A stretch of 64,000 bases of DNA from Porites lobata. Lineage: Eukaryota > Cnidaria > Anthozoa > Scleractinia > Poritidae. Below the pieces are notes generated by a model, which saw only the letters and a program-made list of their open reading frames with translations, did no database searches and was not told the origin of the DNA. The first letter of the stretch is position 1. Each line of letters opens with the position of its first letter. Where the stretch lies: assembly GCA_942486035.1 (NCBI GenBank), contig CALNXK010000163.1, forward strand, positions 270,001 to 334,000. Reading direction: 5' to 3'. Positions 1-11,457 of this stretch are shown here, piece by piece. The translations under genes and the position numbers were made by a program.

Positions 1-1324
1 CTCCTTTAATTACCAACGTTATGTTCTGCAGCTTAAAAAGTGTATCACTGCAGAAATTTGAAACACATTGAAACACAAAAGGAACGCAAAACCAACACTT
101 ATCGGCGCAGTTGATGGCGGCACTGGGACATTAGGAAGTCATGTGGCGAAACTAATTTTGTACACATATTTATCCCTAGTGTGCATTTCAAACAGAAATC
201 AGAGTTGTCTGCGCAAAAACTTTCTTCACAACGGCTTCAGCGATTATTTCCTATTTTGCACGAAAAGGGGAGCTTTTATTCACGAACAGCGATCAGATCG
301 AAGCAGACCGATTATGCGAACTTTCAAAAAAAGAAAAAAAGAGTGTACAAGATATGAATATTTAAAGAAAAAAAATTCCGCAAAAGACAGACTTGGAATA
401 CACTGTCCACTTTCTTGCATGATGTTAAAAGTAGTAAATTTACATCAGAAACCACGGAAAAATAGATCACCGAGAAAGCTTCAATTGAAATACCAGGGAA
501 AATATTTTCAAAACAGAACCAAAAATCACTCCACAAACCCATTACCACTTTTTCTTGCCCGTCCGACTGAAAAATTGTACAGGAATGGCCTTGTGTGACA
601 TTGTAACATTTCAAACAGTTAAACAGAATTTGTAACACAGTCGATTTTTTTTCGGGAATAAAACACTTGTATTCACGGTTCAAGATAACCGGCATTGTCG
701 CAGTACTCCGTTTTTTCGTATTCATGTCCAACTTGGCAAAACAACAGATCTTTAGTAGAAATGTGTCAAATGTAAAACAATTAATTGGATCAATCGGAGA
801 CATGGACCGTACGTCTGTTTTTTTTCCTATTCACGTCCACCACGTCCACGTTCACAAATAAATATGACCGATTGTGGCCTAGAAAGATATATTGTATTTT
901 AATGGGAAAGCGTCGGCAAATGCCGATGCTCACCTCACCGAAAGTCGCTACCAGGCATTATTCTATTTTAAACCTCTGCGTTAGTGGGTGGCGATTTCTA
1001 TGCGAGTTCGCGCATTTTAATAGCTCTGCAAAAAGGTAGACTCCAACGATTGCATTGTTCGTTTATGACACATTTTATGACACATTTTACAACGCAATAA
1101 GAGTTTTTTCCTGCCATTCTTGTTGGTTGGACCAGAAATTCATAATTCAACGCACTCATTCTTGTTTTACGACATTTTAAATTTTGTTTACAACATTTTT
1201 TAAAAAATTAGTGCTTTCAAGTAACGTGTTCTGTTCGTGCTGTGGGTTTCCGGGGTGTTATAAATGTAATTCTTCGAAAACAAATTGGGATGTCCCGGAG
1301 CTTTTCTCTATTCCACCCCCTCCC
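1..1324. other. no recognised gene
   Basis: AT-rich sequence without a recognisable gene. An open frame at 68-598 (176 codons, + strand) has a composition like translated non-coding DNA, and no domain, signal peptide or splice context that I recognise. Confidence 0.5.
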
Positions 1325-2137
1325 AACTCGGACCGCCAGTCCGGGTCGGATCAACTCGGATCGAGTCGGACTAACTCGGATCGAATTAAAAAATAAAGAT
1401 AAAATAAAACTGGACTCGGATCAACTCGGGTCATAAAAAAAAAGACAACTCGGATTATGAAAAAAAAAAACAACTCGGACTATAAAGAGAAAAATAAAAT
1501 CAGTCGGTATCACTTAACTTTCACCCGCCATTTTTGTTTTTTTCTCACGAACTCGTGGTTGCATAAATTAATTTTATTTTTATTTTTATTAATTTTAATA
1601 ATGCACTAGTGAGCAGCACACATACACTTCCAGTGAACATTTTCAACTTGGAAGGAGGAGAAATCATGCTTGACCGGGACAACGAAAATTTTCGTACCCC
1701 GGGCGAGAATTGAACTCACGACCCTGCGAATACTACATGTTTATCGAACGTTCCAACCACTGAACCGGGATGGTCGCGAGTTCGATTCTTGCCAGGGGCA
1801 TGGAAATTTCCTTTGTCCCGGGCGAGCATGGTTTCTCCTCCTTCCAAGTTGAAAATGTTTACTGGAAATTTATGTGTGCTGCTCACTAGTGTATCATTAA
1901 AATTAATAAAAATAAAATTAATTTACGCAATCACGAGTTCGTGAGAAAAAAAACAAAATGGCGGGTGAAAGTTAAGTGATACCGACTGATTTTGTTTCTT
2001 TTTATAATCCGAGTTGTTTTTTTTTTAATGATCTGAGTTGATCCGAGTCCAATTTAATTTTATTTTTATTTTTTTATTCGATCCGAGTTGGTCCGAGTCG
2101 ATCCGAGTTGATCCGACCCGGACTGGCGGTCCGAGTT
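1325..2137. repeat. fold-back element (long inverted repeat)
   Basis: The outer sequence AACTCGGACCGCCAGTCCGG at 1325 reappears inverted at 2113-2137, and the two halves pair almost throughout. The arms carry tandem GACTCGGATCAACTCGG-like units next to poly-A tracts, then a stretch containing ACTCGTG and TGGCGGGTGAAAG, then TTTCTCCTCCTTCCAAGTTG. The centre (about 1690-1800) holds two head-to-head tRNA-like B boxes. There is no coding capacity. It is probably a non-autonomous mobile element, but I could not define a target duplication. Confidence 0.85.
1698..1769 (-). other. tRNA-like SINE head with A and B boxes
   Basis: On the minus strand an A-box-like GTTCAGTGGTTGG (1753-1765) is followed 35 bases later by a B-box-like GAGTTCAATTC (1707-1717), flanked by GGTCGT and CTCGCCCGG. 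This is the spacing of an internal RNA polymerase III promoter in a tRNA gene or a tRNA-derived SINE. The cloverleaf does not close convincingly, so I call it a SINE head, not a functional tRNA. A second, inverted B box (GAGTTCGATTC, about 1778-1788, + strand) sits in the other arm of the fold-back. Confidence 0.5.
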
Positions 2138-3786
2138 GATCCGGTCCGACTTTTGTACCTGCCTGTAAATCTTGGCGACGAATCTGGTGGCGTGTAAACC
2201 AGCCTTTTAAACATACTTTTTCTCACCACGTCTCAGGTAAACAGTACTATAAGGCCCTTTTTTTATCATACAGACCTCGGACAGAATTTGTTCTTTTTTG
2301 CCCTATTTAAACCTATAATTCCTCAGTTTTTTTCACAATTTTGCAAGAGAATTTGCACTCATTCAATATCCACGACGATCAAAGCACGTGCCTCCTTTGC
2401 ACAACAAATTATAGCATTGAATTATAAAGCGTTTTCATGAAGAGAATTCTATAATGCCAGGACGTTTCTGTTAGAAAAATCTGGTCCTATGTGATATGCA
2501 GGGTAATAATTATGGGCTTTTAATGAAAACGATAAAAAAAATTCCCAAAATCACTTTTCGGCCAGCCGGACGCGCGGGTTCTCACTTTTGACAGGCACCA
2601 AATTAGCAGTGCGATTAATAGAGTTACCATTTACGCTTCAACATGATAGAGAAATTGTTATGTTTAGGTTTTATTTCCCTTTATTCATTCAACTGTGTAT
2701 GATTTTGTTATGTGTAATCTTTAAAAGCGAGTGATATTTACGCGCGGCGTTTTGAGTATTCCTGCATGCGATGTTTATGTTCGACTGGAAACAACCTGGG
2801 CAGCGATGAAAATTGCGAGAGGGACTACTAACAATCAATAAAATAAATTTAATTCGGTGAAACATGTACAGAGACAATAATTTTAATTCACGAAGAGAAG
2901 TATTGAGAGTAAAGTGTCTCAGAAAATCATGAGTCAGGAAAGCATAAGCTTATTTATGTTTTAAGCCGGCTTCCCGGTGTTCGCTCTTTTTCAAGATGAA
3001 CTCGAGGCGAGAAAATCGCTCAGAGCTTTCTATTTACAGCCAAAATCATAACTAAATAATCTTCGGAACCTTTTCTTTGAATTTGCAGGTCAAAAAATGT
3101 CTAAAGGCTTTTTAAACCTGATACTATAGTAGGTTAGATCATTGCTCTTGTATTAACTTAAGCCGCATAAACCATACGCTCGACTTCAGGAAACCGAAAA
3201 AAAAAAAACACATCAAAGACAATAATTACTCAGGCTTACCAGTCGAGATGCTGCTTCTGAAGGTCATCAAGTGTTCCAGAATTTTCAACCCTCTTATGCC
3301 TCAAGCAAGGGCAAGTCAGTAGGCTCATTTTTGAAAACGATGCCATCCGAAATCGGATTTCCAATGACTTTGACAAGCGGTGCATTTGTCCACAAAAAGC
3401 GCAATAAACAAACCAGCCACGAATTACAGAACAATCTTGATAGCAGCTGTATTTCATTTTGTACACCAAGTAGAAAAAGACAGTTTAAAACATCACATGA
3501 TGACACAAAACTCTGTCAGCTCTAGCTATCAGTAAGCAAGTTTCCAGACGCTGCATAAATTTTCCGCATAAACTCACCTGTCAAATTTTGACCAATCAGA
3601 ACATAAAAATTGGACGTAGAGCGTGATCAACGCGTGACAGTGAGAAAAGTCAAAAGCGATTGCCTTCCCTGCATGGAAATGTAAAAGCCGGTTGAATTTT
3701 CGTGTTCGAGGTCAGTTCGAAATCAACATTTTAAAAGTGCGGCTCATGAAACACGACTTATTTCATATGCATTTTAAAAAAATTGA
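2138..3786. other. no recognised gene
   Basis: No gene is recognised. Overlapping open frames on both strands at about 3236-3525 show an acceptor-like ATTACTCAG just upstream on the plus strand, but no homology I can name. Confidence 0.4.
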
Positions 3787-4600
3787 ACTTGGGCCTGCGA
3801 TCATTTGAAAAGTAGCAACTTGTCAGCGGATACCTTCAAAAAATTACTCGAACTCAGAGGATCGATACCTGAGCCCGCGATACGGTCAGGCGATACTGGT
3901 CAGCAGAAACACTATTTTGACAGCTGTCAATTAATCAAAACATGGATGTACAATATCAGGTTGCAGGCTCCCAAACTAGCTAGAAAGTGTGAGATTAAAC
4001 ATTGGTATGCCTGTGGTGCGGACAGACGGAAGGTCGGGTGGTCGGTGTACGGTCACGTGATTGCCGAATTTTCTAGGACGGATAGATTTACTATAAAGCA
4101 ATGGGCTTCGAATTGAGCCCGTGATCACATAAAATATCAGCGCAAAACTTTAAACACTACGTGACCTCAATGGATAGAAAAATGAGCCCGCGATCCACTC
4201 AGGTGATGATGGTCAGCGTATTCTCTAGTCTGAAAGCTGTCAATTAACCTTCATTAGAATGGCGAATATTCGAATTAACAGACATGTAGTGGAAGATGCC
4301 AGATCGTGTACCTGAGCGAACCTGAGCCCACGTTTTTAGTTTTCTGATAGTGGTCTGCACATGTCCCATTTGACAGCTGTCAATTGACCTTAATTTGGCT
4401 TGCTAATGTAACTTTAAACGACTGTCAGCCAACTAACAGCCTTGCCCTGCGTAGTTTCGTTTTTATGTTGAATTGGTGGGTGTGACATATTATGTTAGCT
4501 TATATATAGGGGCTAAACGACTGGTCTTTTATCTGAGCCCGCGAGACGGTCATGTGATAATTGTCAGCGGATGTCTGATTTTGACAGCTGTCAATCTAAT
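3787..4600 (+). repeat. diverged repeat units with TTGACAGCTGTCAA palindrome
   Basis: Four to five diverged copies of a unit of roughly 70-80 bp: GAGCCCGCGAT, then a run like GGTCANGTGATNNTGGTCAGCG, ending in TTTGACAGCTGTCAAT. The perfect 14-bp palindrome TTGACAGCTGTCAA lies at 3917-3930, 4370-4383 and 4581-4594, with an imperfect copy at 4231-4243. Units are irregularly spaced (about 140-310 bp), so this is not a simple satellite. Confidence 0.7.
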
Positions 4601-5219
4601 CGTACTCATACGGATGGCTTACATAACTAAGAGGCTAGTCAAGTTGTGCAAGATCTGTTGTGACATTTGACATCGGCTTACATGAAGTGTGTGTACGGAT
4701 GGGCGTACGCTACGTCATAACCAAATTTTCTCGGATGGATAGTTTACCAAATTTTTTTACCCATGGTGCTCCGCTGCGCGCACGCTGCGCGCGCGGGAGC
4801 TCCGCTATAAATGCGTTATTAACCAACCTTGTTCGGTCAAGATCGCAAGATATTGGCCAAGTTCTTTTATGCGTACTTATTGGTCGAGAACAAAGAACCA
4901 TGTTAGTTGATTTGCACCACGTAAACGGGGCCCACACGCTAAAAAAAACATTCATAGTGTAAAAAGGGGGCCGGTAAGTAATTGGTTAATAAAGGATTTA
5001 TTATATGGCCAAAGAGACCAACGCGGGAAATCCGAGCGGGCAATACGGGCCCATCTTGCTCGCTCGGGTAGCCAATCAAAACCTCATCGTGCTCGCTCGC
5101 GGATTTAGCAATACAATAAAGAATACATCTACATCTACATAAATTTTAAGACCTACAAAGAGGCATACCCATCAATGCAAGACACTAAAAATAAACTGAT
5201 GAATATAAATATTTACATA
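4601..5219. other. no gene; low-complexity and repeat-like sequence
   Basis: No gene is recognised. There is a CG-rich patch at 4765-4806 with alternating GC dinucleotides, and repeated CTCGCTCG motifs at 5050-5105. Confidence 0.4.
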
Positions 5220-5400
5220 CAGTGAAACCCGTATTAAGCGGACACCCTCTATTAAGCGGACAGTAGCAGAAGTCTCAAAATTTATGTCCCTTATTTACTT
5301 TAAATGAAACCTTTATTAAGCGGACGCGGACACCTAAAAAGTACCTGAAATGGTCATTTCTATTGTTGCCAACCTGCATTAAACGGACACTTGTAATTAA
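5220..5400 (+). repeat. fragment of TIR element (CAGTGAAACC...TTAAGCGGACA)
   Basis: It begins CAGTGAAACCCGTATTAAGC, preceded by TA, and continues with three further TATTAAGCGGACA-like units. This matches the end of the element at 23213-25571. No inverted partner is visible nearby, so it looks like a solo end or a truncated copy. Confidence 0.65.
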
Positions 5401-5499
5401 ATATGCTTACCAATCAATGGATCCGATACTGGAATTGCATATTCTAGACGAGGTCTCCCTAGCGCTTTATAAGCTAATTTCTTAATTGATTCAGACCAG

Positions 5500-6245
5500 T
5501 TGCTAAGATTCCTTCGCTGGAAGCCGAGAGTTCGATTTGCTTTTGTTGAGTTTCCTATCAATGTGATGGCCCCAGTCTAACGAGATGATAGCTCTACTCC
5601 AAGATATGAATGATGTAATACTGATTCTAGTGTGCGACCCATTAATTTATAATCATAAATAACAGGTTCACCCTTTCTGGTTATCCTCATGACAAAACAT
5701 TTGCTTGGATTAAATTGCATCAGCCATTTCTGATGTTTAGCATCACTTGTTGACTCTACAATACTATATAAGATGGTGTCGTCTACAAACAGGCGTATCA
5801 GAGTGGAGGAGCAATCAGAACCAATGTCATTTATATATAGTAGGAACATAAGAGGACCTAAAACAGTTCCTTGTGGAGCACCCGATGATACATGAACTGG
5901 GGAAGATGAGACACCACCAACTACAACAGTCTGTTCCCTACATGTAAGCCAGTTGGTTAGCCAGACCTTGCGGTTACCACATATGCCGTAATAATCTAGT
6001 TTATCAATTAGTTGCTGGTGGGATACAACGTCAAAGGCTTTGGAAAAATCCAAAACGTCTGTCTGTTTATCATTATTAATAGCTTTGGCTGTTTCCTCGA
6101 TTGTGGCTATTACCTAGGTTTCCCAAGAAAACTTCCTGCGAAAGCCACGTTGAGAGTTAACCAGATTGATTCTAGGGCCTTGCATGGAACAGCAGTCAGT
6201 AAGATAGGGCGGTAACTAAGAGCAAGATTCCTTTTATAATTGCAT
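5500..6245 (-). mobile_element. non-LTR retrotransposon (LINE) reverse transcriptase fragment
   Basis: Translated on the minus strand, this shows reverse-transcriptase motifs in order: a YRPI-like block with CKALE (near 6180-6230), DFSKAFD (about 6045), SSGAPQGTVLGPLMFLLYIN (about 5840-5900), the catalytic-type FVDD (about 5780), then YLGV near 5590. This order is typical of CR1/Jockey-like LINEs. The part 5' of the YRPI block is missing, stops and frame changes occur near 6110-6150, and the 3' part has decayed, so it is a dead 5'-truncated copy. It lies in intron 2 of gene A, ending about 20 bp before the exon 3 acceptor. Confidence 0.85.
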
Positions 6246-6262
6246 AGTTGTTTTTTTCCTAG

Positions 6263-8644
6263 ATATGTCGATCCGTGGCAAATGTACATTATCGAAAGCT
6301 GGCAAACCATGAGGACGTTATTAGGTTGGAATACGATGATGATAAGAAGCAGCTTCAGCTAATATATAGGTAAGTACCTGTGTCTCTATGGCGTTATCTG
6401 AGGCTCCGTTCACACGGACATGTATCTGGATATTGTTCCACCAAGCACTTTTTTGCTCTTTTCACTTTTTTATGGCGTCCAGTTCATTGGTCTGACGTGG
6501 AAAGAAGCCTCAGAATGTCGAGCCACTTTTTTTGGCACAATTGAAGAGTAAATTTACAATAATCAAAGCTAGGTTTACCTGCAAACTCGTTATAAGAGTT
6601 GAAATAAGTGCAAAGAGTATAGAGTGTTTTCACTCACGTGGCCAGCATCTACGCCAATTTATTGGAACAAAAGAAAGCGCTTACATAAGAAAAGAGTTCA
6701 ACTCCCACAGGACTGGTTAGGGACACAAACATGGCCGCCCCTTCATTGTTTTGGGACACAAATATGGCTGCCATGACGTCATGTGAAAACTCTCAATAGA
6801 AGCGATAACTTTGCCCTCGGCAGCCATTTTGAGTACTCACGGTAAAGAACTGGCCCTGGTTGTTCAGACGATCGATGGCACTATCCACTGGATTAATGAC
6901 TATCCAGTGGATAAGTATTAGGAAAATGCAAATTGCACGATCCAGTGGATAGAGATTTATCCGCTGGATAGCGTTATCCACCTTTTGAACATCTGGAGCA
7001 TGGACTCGATCTTGTTAAGTCATTCGAAAAAAAAATATCCGGATTTAGCGTCCACTCTAGAGAGCAGATTCAAAAAGTTGCGGATTCGTATGCCGGATTT
7101 ACTGGATGCGTGTGGACAACAGCCGAACCCGCAAAAAAAAGTTGCGAGTTCAATAAGATATTGATACGTGTTGCCGGGGCCAGTGTGCATTATCTCCTAA
7201 TTTTCTCAAATTTTATGTGTGCACATTTTTTGTCTTGCATTTGCTAGGAAAGTTTTCGAATGGGAGGCAAAGGCCATCCTTAAGTGCGATCCAACATTCG
7301 AGGAAGCAAAATTTGACATTGTTGACGTTGCTGGCGATTGGGTAAGTCAAGGTAAAAATGAATTACAAATGAGAGAATTATAACTGGAGCTTTGTCTTTC
7401 ATTTCGAATATGATAACAGCTTTACCTGGCTAATTGTTGTTAATTGAATAGAGTTTCAGTTCGTGAATAACTCTGGCAACAAGGGACCGGGGTATGTGGT
7501 AAATATGCATCAGGAACGTCAAACGCTGATAGTGAACTTGAAGGGATTCAAATGCATCAAGGGTTGCTGCAAAAGGAGGGTTTAGTTCTTGCCGCAAATG
7601 AGACATCATATTCGTAATAGACGTAAACTTAATTAGGATGTAAGTTGTATTAGCATACCACCCTCCGAATTTGCAAAGATCCCCACTACGAATCATTCGA
7701 AAACTAAATCCAATGTCCAAATCCCGTCTTTGTAACATTTGCTTCTTTCTACCCAAAGTAAGGATAGGATGTTTAGTCTAGTAGACAGAAGTTGAAGCAG
7801 CAGTTAAAAATTCTAAGACGAGACGCTTGAACTAACTGATTTGTTTTTATTCCTCAGACCTTCATTCTCACCCACAAGTGCGCATGTCCAAATGCTTGCT
7901 TGATTGATCCAACTCATTCATCTGTTCCTACTACTCCGAGCGATCCTAGTGATCCTGCGCATTCAAGTAAGCTAAATTATCTAACGGTTTCGAGCAAGTT
8001 ATTGCGGCATACACCAGACTACCTCTCTTTCGAGTGTCGCAGCAGATCACGCACACAGTAGTTCAAGCAATGATCTAGAAAATGGATTTTACAGTAAAAG
8101 GAACTAAAAAATTGCAAATAATTATGACGCCTTTATAGAGAAAAAAAACATTTATCGGTTTCTATTTTTAGGCTTTAAAAAACTATCCTTGCTAAAGTAA
8201 ACGCTGAATTACGCCTCAAATTTCTTTCAATTTCTTAACTGGCCAAGATCCTACCAGCACATCAATTGGCAAGAATTCTTTTGCCTTTCCTTCGCGTACA
8301 TTTCTTAAAACGAATTCAAAGCTAATCATTTCCTTTGAACAGGTCCGAACAATGCGCTCAAGGAAGAGATCTCTATCCCAGCTGGTGCTTTTGTATGTTT
8401 TCTTGCAATTTCTGGATTTGTATTCTGGAAAAGACGCCGACGTGGACGACGGCATAATGGCAACGATAATCAACGCAATGACGAAAGACAACATCTCGTT
8501 CGTGGAGAAGCCGAGAGACCCCCATCCGATAACGTTAGTTTTATCAATCCAATAGGTGGAGGGAGTTCTGAACCGGCAAAACCTTGCGACATCACAGTCT
8601 CTAAGAATAAAACCGACTTTAACAAATTAAGTGCACCTGTGTAA
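6263..8644 (+). CDS. gene A: MRH-like single-pass receptor, exons 3-6 (partial)
   Basis: Four exons with GT/AG borders: 6263-6369, 7248-7341, 7858-7966 and 8343-8644 (stop TAA), giving 203 codons in frame. Exon 3 starts ICRSVANVHY and ends LQLIYR. Exon 4 carries EWEAKAILKCDPTFEEAKFD. Exon 5 carries TFILTHKCACPNAC and a Pro/Ser/Thr stalk. Exon 6 gives the membrane helix (SIPAGAFVCFLAISGFVFW), KRRRRGRR stop-transfer and a tail with DERQHLV, SFINPIG and CDITVSKNK. Cysteine spacing and the LIYK...C...HKCACP order resemble the C-terminal half of MRH domains (mannose-6-phosphate receptors). Exons 1-2, expected to encode a signal peptide and a YNPC block, were not found in 1-6262; they may lie outside the window or be lost. 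The frame and splice sites look intact. AATAAA at 9215 is a possible but distant polyA signal. Confidence 0.75.
6860..6985. repeat. ATCCAGTGGATA repeat cluster (MITE-like)
   Basis: Four copies of ATCCACTGGAT / ATCCAGTGGATA or close variants alternate in orientation at 6888-6975, in intron 3 of gene A. The internal symmetry suggests a small hairpin MITE. Confidence 0.5.
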
Positions 8645-9691
8645 CAACGAACAATTCCCGATAACACTGATTTCTCTAAGCTTAGTTCTATATAATTTGT
8701 GGTGAGTTTTTAATACTGGAAATTATTGAAACGATGTAGTCATTCAGGGTGCAATGACGACGACGACGGCAAGGTGAACGGGCAAAAAAGCAATAGGTAA
8801 ACTTTACACGTGTTTCATGCTTGTTTGTACATTTCTTTGTCGTAGTTGCCCGACCACGACTTGAAACTGTCCAATATCACGTTTTCTGGATCGGACGTGA
8901 ACACAAGAGAACAATTTTCTAATTCTTTTTTTAAACTTAGACACGTAAAGTACTTTCGAATTCAACTCTTGAAAACAACGTTTGACAAAACAGCGTGAAC
9001 TCACTTTTTATTAAATGAGACGTTTTAGCCACCGTCGTCGTCGTCGTTGATTAAGTTCCCTAATCTCGAAGTAGGTCAAATGAAATTCATCAGATCAATT
9101 TTTTTCATCTTAGAGGCTTATAACTTTGGTTAAAAGATCTTTACAAGGTGGTATTTCTAATGGTGGGCAAATTTCAGTAAAATTGAGCTCTGAAATTTTG
9201 CTTATTTTTGAAAAAATAAATCAGAGGGTAGTTTTAATAGAATAAGCATTTCAATTATGAGTAAATTTACTGAGTCATACACTGATCCGCGGGAACGCTT
9301 TACCACATTTGAGCATGTTGCTTAGTGTGAGTAGACCGGTAGGTAGAACGAAATATAGCCGGATTTTATCTTGCACCAGTTAACATATACCAACATACGG
9401 TCGTTCATTTTTACTGCATGACGATAATATGAGCACAAGGCTACGGCTAAAATGCTTAATTATTATTATTATTGTAATTTCTACATTGTACGTAATAACA
9501 ATGCCTTTCCAGTGACGGATTCAGTTCAGATTCAGGTGTGGGGTGCCAGCTCATCCAGTCTCTAATTCCCTTACAAAGTAGACTTGCCTTGTTATAATAA
9601 TTTTTCCCAGCCCTGTAGACTTCCATTTGACCTATAATAAGGTGAGGGCCCGAGCTCCCCGGGCCCCTCCCCAAGATTCCCTACTACGTTC
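8645..9691. other. 3' flank of gene A, no further gene
   Basis: No further gene is recognised. It holds (ACG)n and (GTC)n-like patches at 8757-8770 and 9030-9048, possibly an inverted pair, an AATAAA at 9215-9220 and an ATT microsatellite near 9457-9473. Confidence 0.4.
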
Positions 9692-10112
9692 TATCGTAAA
9701 TCCTCTATAAGTCCATTTGAAAGGAGCTTAAAAGAGACGGGGGCTTATTTGAGAGGGAAGGCTGATTTAATTTAGCAAAGACGATGGTACCAGTCCTCCA
9801 TAAAGAACTAGAATACAAAGTGGAAAAGTTCAAGTACAAGAAGTTTAGAGGTGATGCAATCGAGGAACAAAAACAAATCCGAACTTTCCATACCTTCCAG
9901 TTGGTAAATAAACCATCCGGGATCAGTCCACGCGAAGTCCCTCACAAAGTTTTACAGTCATTTATTAATGGTAAAGAATAATCAAGGGAAGAGATGGGGG
10001 GCTTAAAAGAGAGGACGGAGCTAATTAACTTTCTTCCCCTGAAAAAGGGGGGCTTATTAGAGAGAAAAGGCTTATTTGAAAAGGGGCTTAGCTTAACAGA
10101 GGATTTACGGTA
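9692..10112. mobile_element. MITE, CGTAAATCCTC family, copy 1
   Basis: The ends are TATCGTAAATCCTCTATAAG and, inverted, AACAGAGGATTTACGGTA. Runs of GGGGGCTTATTTGAGAG occur near both ends. It belongs to the same family as 39427-39855, which shares the ends and an internal stretch around ATAAACCAT...ATCAGTCCACG. The short open frame inside (9784-9981) is not recognised. Confidence 0.75.
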
Positions 10113-10619
10113 TTTTATTTACAATGACTTTTAGCTATAGTTTTTTAGTTTTTAATTCCATTTTATTTGATTCTTATGAGAACAGATGTAAAAAGACATT
10201 TATGGTTTCCACAGATAACACAGCGTTGTAATTTCCTGAATGAGTTATCCTATCAAAATAAAACGGAAATTTCCGAAAACAATTGTAAACGTCACTCTAT
10301 TACTTGGACTTTGAAAAGTACCTTTAGGGACTGTTTACATGGAGGTGGGGGACCCCAGGTAGGTAACCCGCCTGTCCATATAATTGCTGATTTTCATTTG
10401 ATCACGCTTACATTGTGCTTTTGACCAGCATTTTTTGCGGCACCACCAGCCTGCTGTATGGTCAGGATTGTCTTTATACTTGAAGATAAAAAACTACAGA
10501 GCTCTGAGGTCAATTTACCTGAACAAGGGAAAAACCTGTGGCGTTTTTTCAGCCTTGTTTGGGAGAGTCTGGGTTCAGAACTAGCTGTGAAGTTTCAAAA
10601 ACTATGTAACTGTGCAGCT

Positions 10620-10790
10620 AAGACCAAAACCTTTTCCAGTTATGATTCTACTTTCGGCCCCCTACTGCAAGAGGTAGAATGGGACAGTCTTTCCATGAGC
10701 AGAATTAAGCTTCTCGCTATAGACATTTTCAACGGGTACAAAAATATGGCACCTGAATACATATGCCAAAAAGTTTTGAAATGCCCAGCT
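10620..10790 (+). mobile_element. LINE 3' coding fragment
   Basis: The translation includes SYDSTFGPLLQEVEWDSL followed by SMSRIKLLAIDIFNGYKNM and APEYI. This is the conserved C-terminal block after the reverse transcriptase of CR1-like LINEs (L..L.W.SL..RR......FK...G..P.Y). No RT core lies upstream, so it is a truncated copy. The open frame extends from 10458 to 10877. Confidence 0.7.
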
Positions 10791-11355
10791 ATGAATATTT
10801 TATCAAAGGTCTTAGTTTTACATAGTGTGTATACATATACATATTTTTTCACAATTATAATTAACTTGAAACTCTGATAGATATAAAAATCTTTTAACAC
10901 TGCTTTTATATAAACCAGGGCTTTAGCTGATAAAATTAACTACCGCGACTAAATAAAATATTTATCTATCCAAGCATTTCGAAGTTATCTACTTCGAATG
11001 CGATTTTGAATGCATACAGGTGTATGCCACTATCTTAAATTTTATTTTTGTTTTTTTTTAGTTGTTGTTGTTGTTGCTGTTTACCTACAAGAAAATAAAA
11101 AATTCCTCCATTCTTCAGTAAAGATGCCAAAATTCATAGAAACCACTTAAAACTTAACGATTAAAAAGCGCAATTCAAAACTGTAAATAACACCTTTTTA
11201 AAACGGCGTAGAGACTTCTTCTTCATCATCTTCATCTTCTTCAGTTATCAGCAAATAGTTCTTCCTTCTACAATACGTGGCTTGTAATCCTTAATTTGAT
11301 ACAGCAAACGCGATGTAAAACGACTTTTTAAACCAAGGCGTTTATCGTTTTTTAG

Positions 11356-11361
11356 TTTATT
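11356..11361 (-). terminator. candidate polyA signal of gene B
   Basis: AATAAA on the minus strand, about 97 bases downstream of the gene B stop codon, which is a plausible 3' UTR length. Confidence 0.45.
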
Positions 11362-11457
11362 TATGCGAAACCTAGCTTGAGCCAGGAAGAAAAAGTAAAG
11401 CAAAAATCAAAAGATCGTAACTTAGTTTTGTCGTTCATACATGTATATTAAGCCTTG

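Larger units (their letters stand above)
10113..11457. other. intergenic, repeat-derived
   Basis: This stretch separates genes A and B (3' ends facing). It holds a LINE fragment (10620-10790), a GGGGGACCCCAGGTAGGTAACC repeat-like patch near 10346, a (TTG)n run at 11062-11080, a CTTCATCATCTTC-type run at 11217-11240, and an inverted AATAAA (11356-11361) that fits the end of gene B. Confidence 0.45.

Noticed and set aside
68..598. 176-codon open frame, the longest in the window
   Set aside because: No recognisable domain, Lys/Asn-rich composition as in AT-rich non-coding DNA, and no splice or neighbour support.
3236..3525. Overlapping open frames on both strands, one after an acceptor-like site
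   Set aside because: Nothing in either translation matches a family I know, and no partner exon is visible.
7430..7756. 108-codon minus-strand open frame in intron 4 of gene A
   Set aside because: It overlaps a stretch conserved with gene C, but the frame is not conserved there.
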